NCBI GenBank assembly: GCA_039654915.1
Contig: CM077596.1
Span: 8,866,001 to 8,930,000 of the forward strand
Direction: 5' to 3'
DNA from: Aquilaria yunnanensis
Taxonomy: Eukaryota; Streptophyta; Magnoliopsida; Malvales; Thymelaeaceae
Length of the DNA: 64,000 nt
The notes beneath the pieces are model-generated. The model was not told the origin of the DNA. It worked only from the letters and a program-made list of their open reading frames with translations, and made no database searches. Shown here one piece after another: positions 57,885 to 64,000 of the stretch. The first letter of the stretch is position 1. Every line of letters begins with the position of its first letter. The translations under genes were made by a program, and so were the position numbers.

Positions 57885-60800
57885 ATGTTGATTGATTTGA
57901 ATGAATGCCCAGGTGACAAAGGCAACACTAAGGAATCAAAATGATAGGATGAGATAGAGGATAGTGATGGTGATTGTAATGGTGAAGATTACTATGTTTG
58001 CTTCTACGATGGTGTAATGGAGTTTGTTTTTATATTGTCTGTAGGTAGATGTGATAAGAAAGATGATGTAAAGGTTGGTGACAATGGTAACCATGGTGGG
58101 ACAGATGATGAAGGTAGCTAGCAATTTTGTTTCAATGGCTTTTATGTTTATAATGTTACGTATCAATCTATTGTTTGGCTGTATTACTCTAGAAAGCATT
58201 TTATTTTCCTATGTATGCATCTGTTATTTAATTGTATTATTTTGGAATTCACATAGTTTGTTACAATCAAAATGGTAAGATGGCACAGAGGAAGGGAATG
58301 GTGACTATAATGGTGGAGATCTAGGTGGTGGTGATGGGCCTGATGTTCTTGCTAATGAGGTTCAAGGTTTGTTTCCTTTCCATTTTGTTTTCCCTGTGCG
58401 TATTTCTCAGATGGTGTAATGGACTGTGTTTTCATATGGTCTGTAGATAGGTGCAATGGGGAAGAGGACGTAGAGGTTAATGATAATGATAGCCATGGTG
58501 GGAAAGACGATGAAGGTAGCTTGTAATTTTTTTTCATGATTTTTATGTTTATGATGTTACTTATCAATCTATTATTTGATTACATTATTATGGAACTCAT
58601 ATTTTATCCATTTGGAACTAGTATGTATGTTTATGATGAATGATTGTATTATTCTTATGTTTTATTATTGATCTTACTAATACATTTTTGTTCACATATA
58701 TATTAATTTTATTTTCTGAGTTTCAGATTTGAGAATTTATTATGGCATTATTCAAGGCTCGGAAGGTGTTGAAGAGGCTTTATTGGACGACATTAGGTTT
58801 GAGAATGTAGATGCTAATCTTTTGTTCTTTTGTAGACATGCTATGGAGAATGGGTTCAAGGCCCGTTGGAAAGAAACTTCAATGGAGGCGTGATCGTGTC
58901 ATTACAGCAGAGTTCTACTATCATCGACAAGATCACAAGCATTCAAAAAAATCATTTGATGATCAAGCTTCATATCGAAAACACTCGTTGCGATATGGAT
59001 GTTTTGCCTATATTAGGTTCATGTGCAATGGAGATGGTCAGTGGGCTTGTGATCACCATATTAGAAAGCATAACCATCTTTTTATACTAAATCGGATGTG
59101 CCATCTATTGAATATGAGCAAAGACATGACAGTGGAGCAAGTCGGCATGTTGATGATGGTGAATAGTGGCATTTGAATAATTGACACTTTCAGGGTGTTT
59201 AACAATGAAGCCAAGGGGCCTGAGCAATCTAGGCTGAAAAAGAAAAATTTATACAACAAAGTTGCTGCAGAGAGGGCAGAGAGGACTATTGTGGCTGCCA
59301 AAGGTGACGTTGCATCATTGGTTCAGTGTTTCAATGAGCACACCAAAATAGACACCAATTTTTTCTACACCATGGAGGTTAATGAAATGGGGAGGTTGTC
59401 AAACTTTTTTTTGTGCGATGGACAAATGAAGATCGATTATTTGCTTTTTGGCAACTTTGTTTTTATGGACACTACATATCAGACTAATCGTTACAATATG
59501 TTCTGTGTTCCAATAGCTAGGGCCTAATAGTTCCAATATGTTCTATGTTCTGATAGTTGGGCCCATCAAAATGCAATGTTTGGGTGCACCTTTCTAATGG
59601 AAGAAAAAGCTACAACAATCGAATGATTGTTAAGGACTTTTTTATGAAGTATGGATGAAGTATAGCTGAAGATGTTATTCCTGAATCAAGACAACACATT
59701 TTTAAGTGCATCTGATTGTGTGTTCAAGCAAGCAAAACATAGACTATGCCTTTGGTACATATCATAGAAGGCACCTACCAAGCTTTGTCATCTGTATTGT
59801 CAAGCTGGGTTTTCTTCAAAATTCTTGAAATGTTTATACGATTGCTTGACTTGTGAGTTGCTTGATGAGTTTGGTTGTTCTGACGATAGTTGGCTTAAAT
59901 CAATTTGGCGAGTGCGTGAGCATTGGGCTCCGTGCTTGTATAAGGATATTTTCTCAACAGCTATGCCCTAACTAGTATTTGTTCTATTCTATTTTTTTAT
60001 ATTATTTTATTCCTTTTTTTTGGTATTATTTTGTTTCTTCTTTGTACTATTCTATTCTTTTTTGTATCATTATATTTTTTTATTTATTAGTCTAATTTTT
60101 TAATGTATTTGTTTGTGTTAATGTCTTATTCTAATTTTTTTCATAGGCATGCTCGCAACATAAAAAAGTGAGAGCATAAATAGTATCCTTACATCATTGG
60201 CCAAAAAGCAGATGGGATTGCTTGATATTTCCACACAATTGATGTACAGGTTAAAGAAAATGGAGGCACAATGAACTTGAGAAGAATTTTAATAACTACG
60301 GGGAGTATGAGGTTTCCCTCTTTAATGATATTTTGATTCATGCATCTAACGTATACATCTTCAGGTTGTTCAAAGATTTTCACGACCAATTTAGCTATGC
60401 TGTAGGTGCAAAATTTAATCTTTCTAGCATTGATTTTGGGGTTGAGTGTTTCCAAGTGCCGCTGGGATGATGTGATTCCCGCGATTTTTCCGTTAGATTC
60501 GAACCATTATCGAAAACAGTTGAATGTTCTTGCAAGTTCCTCAACCAACAATGTTTTCTGTGTTCATGCAATTCAGATTTTAGACTTCAAAAGAAGGAGA
60601 AGATACCCAACCAGTATATTATGAAGATATGGTCAAAGAACACAAGAACATACTCCGATGAATTGATGGGTCATTCAGACGGGCATGAGCACTTGTAGAG
60701 ATTTTGTTGGTAGACGAACACTACACGTGAGTGTTATAATTTGAATGCTCGTTGTATAAATGATCCTGTAGGCAGGAAGCAATTTGACGAAGAGTTCTAC

Positions 60801-60977
60801 TTACTGAAACAGGTAGTACTCAAAGGAAATGGCAATATGGGATAAACTTTTACAACTGTTGGAATAGGGGATCACATCCAGGACCTAGAGTTTGTGAAGA
60901 CTAACACTTTTGGTCAAAATAAGGTTAAAAGTATGGCTAAGCGATTTTGTTTCCAAAGCAAAAGGTGCAGGAAGTAG
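57885..60977 (+). pseudogene. FAR1-type MULE transposase gene (copy 3), broken
   Basis: Starts MLIDLNECPGDKGNTKESK at 57885, then a stop. Acidic Gly/Asp/Asn modules are spread over several exons with intron-like gaps. FAR1 DNA-binding domain: FENVDANLLFFCRHAMENGF (about 58800-58855), then YRKHSLRYGCFAYIRFMCNG and CDHHIRKHNHLFI (58970-59090). TGA at 59174 interrupts GI-stop-IIDTFRVFNNEA. A good frame follows at 59195-59527 to the first catalytic Asp in VFMDTTYQTNRYNMF. Later catalytic blocks (59560-59950) and the SWIM region (60520-60640, CKFLNQQCFLCSCNSDF-like, degraded) are in shifted frames. The end NTFGQNKVKSMAKRF is near 60900-60950. Confidence 0.78.
57943..58590 (+). repeat. Tandemly duplicated acidic exon module at the front of transposase copy 3
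   Basis: 'gatgagatagaggatagtgatggtgattgtaatggtgaagat' (57943) recurs as 'gatggcacagaggaagggaatggtgactataatggtggagat' (~58277), and 'atggtgtaatgga...tctgtag...gatgatgaaggtagct...atgttacgtatcaatctatt' (58009-58170) recurs 402 bp later (58411-58572), splice sites included. Confidence 0.75.
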
Positions 60978-61703
60978 TATGCTTTCAAGAGTGACATTTC
61001 CATGTTTGTTCGATAGACCATACGAGTACTCATGACTTTAGTTTATTTTTCTATTTTGTTACCCTTGACAAACTATTGAATAGTACATGTGTTTGCAACT
61101 AGTCCCCCAATTGCCATAAACTTGAATCAATTTCTTAACATTATTTGATTATTTGATTCCTCCATGCTCCAAGAAATGATTAATAATATCATATTATGGA
61201 CGAACAAAACTAATATAATCCTATTATAAATTAACTGAATTTAGTCTACATATATCATCACGATTCATCGACTAATATGTACATTTCTATGTTTTATTTC
61301 CCTTAGTTGTTTTCATCGTCCTAATGAAATGGACATAACTACTATTTAAATGTATTTGTGTAGTCCCCAAATGTATGTTCACCATGTTGAAGGATCTCTT
61401 AATTATATAACAAAGTTAAATCAAAGCCCAACCGTTGATCACATGAGTATTTAATATCATCTTCATTGTTATGGTATGTTGCACAATTGACTCCTAAATG
61501 TATTATACCGTTCAAATGTTGGATTATTTTGGATGCTATGCCCATACATTTTTTAGGCTATCTAATAAAGCACACCATAATATAAGTCGTCAGGTTGTGT
61601 TTCATAGTTACATCAGAACTATCAAATTTGTCCCAACAGCAAACTAAATTAGACCAAATAATAGAGATGTGAGTCATTTCATTCAATCTAGAAAAAAGAT
61701 AGG
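60978..61703. other. Noncoding gap between convergent genes (copy 3)
   Basis: AT-rich; no open frame with a recognisable domain on either strand. Confidence 0.55.
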
Positions 61704-64000
61704 CTAGTCTTCCACTTCATACGCCATCTTTGCTGCTGTGACAACTTTATCTCTGATTTTGTTTGTCTCATCCTTTAGTATTGTTGCTACAATAACCCGC
61801 TGATGGTACTTTGATGCCTTGTCCAGCATTTTTTTTTATACATCATTTTATTATTTGTACATAAAATAAGTTGTTCAACATTCAACAAATTGTTATTTGT
61901 ATGACTAATTTATTGGACTGAGGCCACTGTCAAAGTCCCCTCCTTTAAACAATTCCATATGCTTCATTGTGAAACACCACAATCCTTATCGTACAACAAA
62001 TATGCTTTACTTTTCATTTTTTTCTTCCAGGGCGGTGTGTAATGTTCCCACTCATATGCCCCAAAATTTGTTGCCTTCGGATTCTTTATGGACTTGAAAT
62101 ATTTGCAAAAAAGGATTCCCTGATCATAAACAAAAATGGAAGGAAAGTCAAAATGCAACTTTTTCTCACATTCACGTAACATGTAAATATTATAATTGGC
62201 TACTACTGACAACTTGCCGTTCCATATCTCCATAGTCTTCCTACTCATCCCTCAGGTTGTTTAAAACTTGTATAACACCATTTTCAAACCAATGCACACC
62301 AGGAAATAGTGGCTCCCTTTTAGGATTGGTAAAAAAAACCTGTCAATATACACAACATAAATAATCCATTAATCAGAGCCTTACCAACATAGTTCCCTGT
62401 AATTCAAACATCACACAGAACCACAAATACCTCACCCAAATTCACATAAATCACTTCTAGTTATAAACAAACCACACTTCCTAGTTATTCATATGTCACA
62501 TCAAATCACAGATACCTCATCCAGATTCACACAAATTGATTTCAACTATGTATAAATCACAATTCCACATGCCTCCACTATTATTTTCACACTTCAATGC
62601 AATAACAGTTTAATTAGGGGCGTACCAGATCATATGGAATGATTGTGGATATATGGTTCACTTCCAACCACTCTTGAATTGTATTGGAAGCTTGATGACT
62701 TATCCTCTTCTTCGCATTGTCCTCCGCATCAATTACAGCCACCCAAGGGTTGTATGTAGCAAAAATCAACTACATTTTACAAGCAGAAAACTATTCGAGT
62801 ACTAATAACTTAATACAGTATTAATAGGATATCTTACCCATACGTGTGGCATCATGAAAATACATCTGTGAATAGCCCTTTTTTGTGCCTTCGCGTTTAG
62901 TACTAGACACTATGCATTCATAACTGTTATTTCAATTTCAGTCTTTTTCCAAAGTGTAAGGAAGCTTTCACGTGATACTACATGGTTCAGCATGTCATCG
63001 TACACCAATTGTCTACTCACCATTATATCAAAGTTGTGTCAATGCATTTAAAAGCCTAATGTCATACTCACTTTCTAGAATAATACATACATACAACAGA
63101 ATCACACACATCATTGCCCAATTAATGCTATTTCGTATCAGGTACAAAAATTCTAATGAGGTATGCACTCTGTTTAAGAATCGGCCACTTATATAGTAAA
63201 GGACCACATTGCATTGACAAACTAATACACTCAGGTATCAACCCAACATATATTTATTGGTTAGTGGGATTTGAGACTTATGAATGGTCCAGCTCTAACC
63301 ACATTGCAAAGTCCACAAGAATTGCATCTTCATGTGGAATTTGATTCTTATGATCTTCTTTTTGCACATCTGCCATGAATGGAGACCTCAGGCAAGTAGG
63401 CTTTGATTTCTTCCTGATTGGATGTCCTCTAATACACTCCTCTGTTCTCTTTTCCACTTATTCCTTCGTTCTTCCTAACATCGGTGTTAGACCAACATGC
63501 TTACCCACTTAGATGTCAACAAAAGCCCACCTTCAATACGTACATATGTGATATTTGTAACATTATTATAATTTTTATACGTAGACTGATACAAACCATA
63601 GTTCATTATCGTACTTGTGCCATCACCATCTCTAGTTTTGTTCATATGCTCTACCTCCCTTACCCTACTGACACCAACATCAGGATTTACTACTGATTTT
63701 TGGGGTCATCAACCTTCTGCCCACCATCTGACTACTTTCTCCCTTCACAATAATTTCTTATTGTTTCAACACAAACTCGATGATTTATTAATTATGTATT
63801 ACACATTTCATATATTGTTTACCTGACCCGCCGTATAGCAATTGGCAACAAGCCTATGTTATCGGTGAATCATCGTCAATGACTCATCTGTGAACTAGGT
63901 CAACTACAAGCTGCTTACATTGTTCTCATCCATTAGTTTTAAAAACAGCTGCAACTTTTTTTCCATTTTTGGGAACCAGCTGCTCACTCGCTGTACCTAT
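61704..64000 (-). pseudogene. Ulp1-like SUMO protease gene (copy 3), 5' part outside window
   Basis: C-terminal exon ends KIRDKVVTAAKMAYEVED with TAG at 61704-61706. Upstream at 61964-62248 lies YEWEHYTPPWKKKMKSKAY, then YDKDCGV with the catalytic Cys, after which a frameshift breaks the usual VFTMKHMELF continuation. The His strand follows near 62280-62330 (SHYFLVCIGLK). Blocks at 62640-62770, 62840-63050 and 63280-63500 align with 17430-17560, 17640-17850 and 43260-43500 of copy 1 and make up the middle of the protein. Introns are AT/CA-rich. The Cys box is the best preserved of the three copies. Confidence 0.72.

Larger units (their letters stand above)
57600..64000. mobile_element. KI-MULE-like DNA transposon, copy 3 (right end outside window)
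   Basis: Plus-strand transposase (57885-60977) and minus-strand Ulp1-like gene (61704 to beyond 64000), convergent as in the other copies. The gap to copy 2 is short (~150-200 bp) and contains the palindrome 'tatatgtgtatttacacatata' (about 57602-57623). Confidence 0.72.

Noticed and set aside
57936..58567. Minus-strand frames of 71-87 residues opposite the copy 3 transposase start
   Set aside because: Antisense of the acidic Asp/Gly-rich exons and introns; no conserved domain.

Overview
This is repeat-rich nuclear DNA of a flowering plant. I see no ordinary single-copy host gene, tRNA, rRNA or CRISPR. Almost every base belongs to a transposable element, and the elements sit inside one another. 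The plant call rests on the element families: Tat-, Athila- and Tekay/Del-like Ty3/gypsy elements, a Ty1/copia element with an initiator-Met primer site, and Mutator-like elements with a FAR1-type transposase plus a Ulp1-type SUMO protease. All coding regions except perhaps the gag-protease frame at the left edge are broken by stops, frameshifts, deletions or insertions.

Oldest layer: three tandem copies of a Mutator-like element of the KAONASHI/KI-MULE type. Each has a FAR1-like transposase gene on the + strand and a Ulp1-like protease gene on the - strand, facing each other tail to tail. Copy 1 (about 5010-48480) keeps only the end of its transposase, and its protease gene is cut by two large insertions. 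Copy 2 (about 49600-57480) is uninterrupted but has a tandem duplication in the transposase and a large internal deletion in the protease. Copy 3 (about 57600 to beyond 64000) runs off the right edge.

Insertions: (i) 1-3237, 5' part of a Ty3/gypsy element on the - strand. (ii) 3238-~5002, the 3' tail and 3' LTR of another gypsy element that abuts copy 1. (iii) 6587-16825, a Tekay/Del-like chromovirus (- strand) with a perfect TCGGG target duplication, inside the copy 1 protease gene. (iv) 17856-43212, a Tat-like gypsy element (- strand) with a perfect AATAT duplication, also inside that protease gene. Element (iv) carries an apparently solo LTR (19670-~30647), which is itself split by a copia element (21782-30089, duplication AATTC), and separately an internally deleted Athila-like element (33416-40479, duplication GGATG).

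The nesting gives a relative chronology: MULE array, then the chromovirus and the Tat-like element, then the solo LTR and the Athila-like element, then the copia element. The most notable signals are the tandem transposase/SUMO-protease cassettes with a DLNxxP motif at both preserved transposase starts, a helically phased 10-bp AGCT array in the copia LTRs, an antisense promoter and gene start in the Tat-like element, and a duplicated primer-binding site in the chromovirus. Limits: everything is from reading by eye; family names rest on motif recognition, and element edges without target duplications are approximate.
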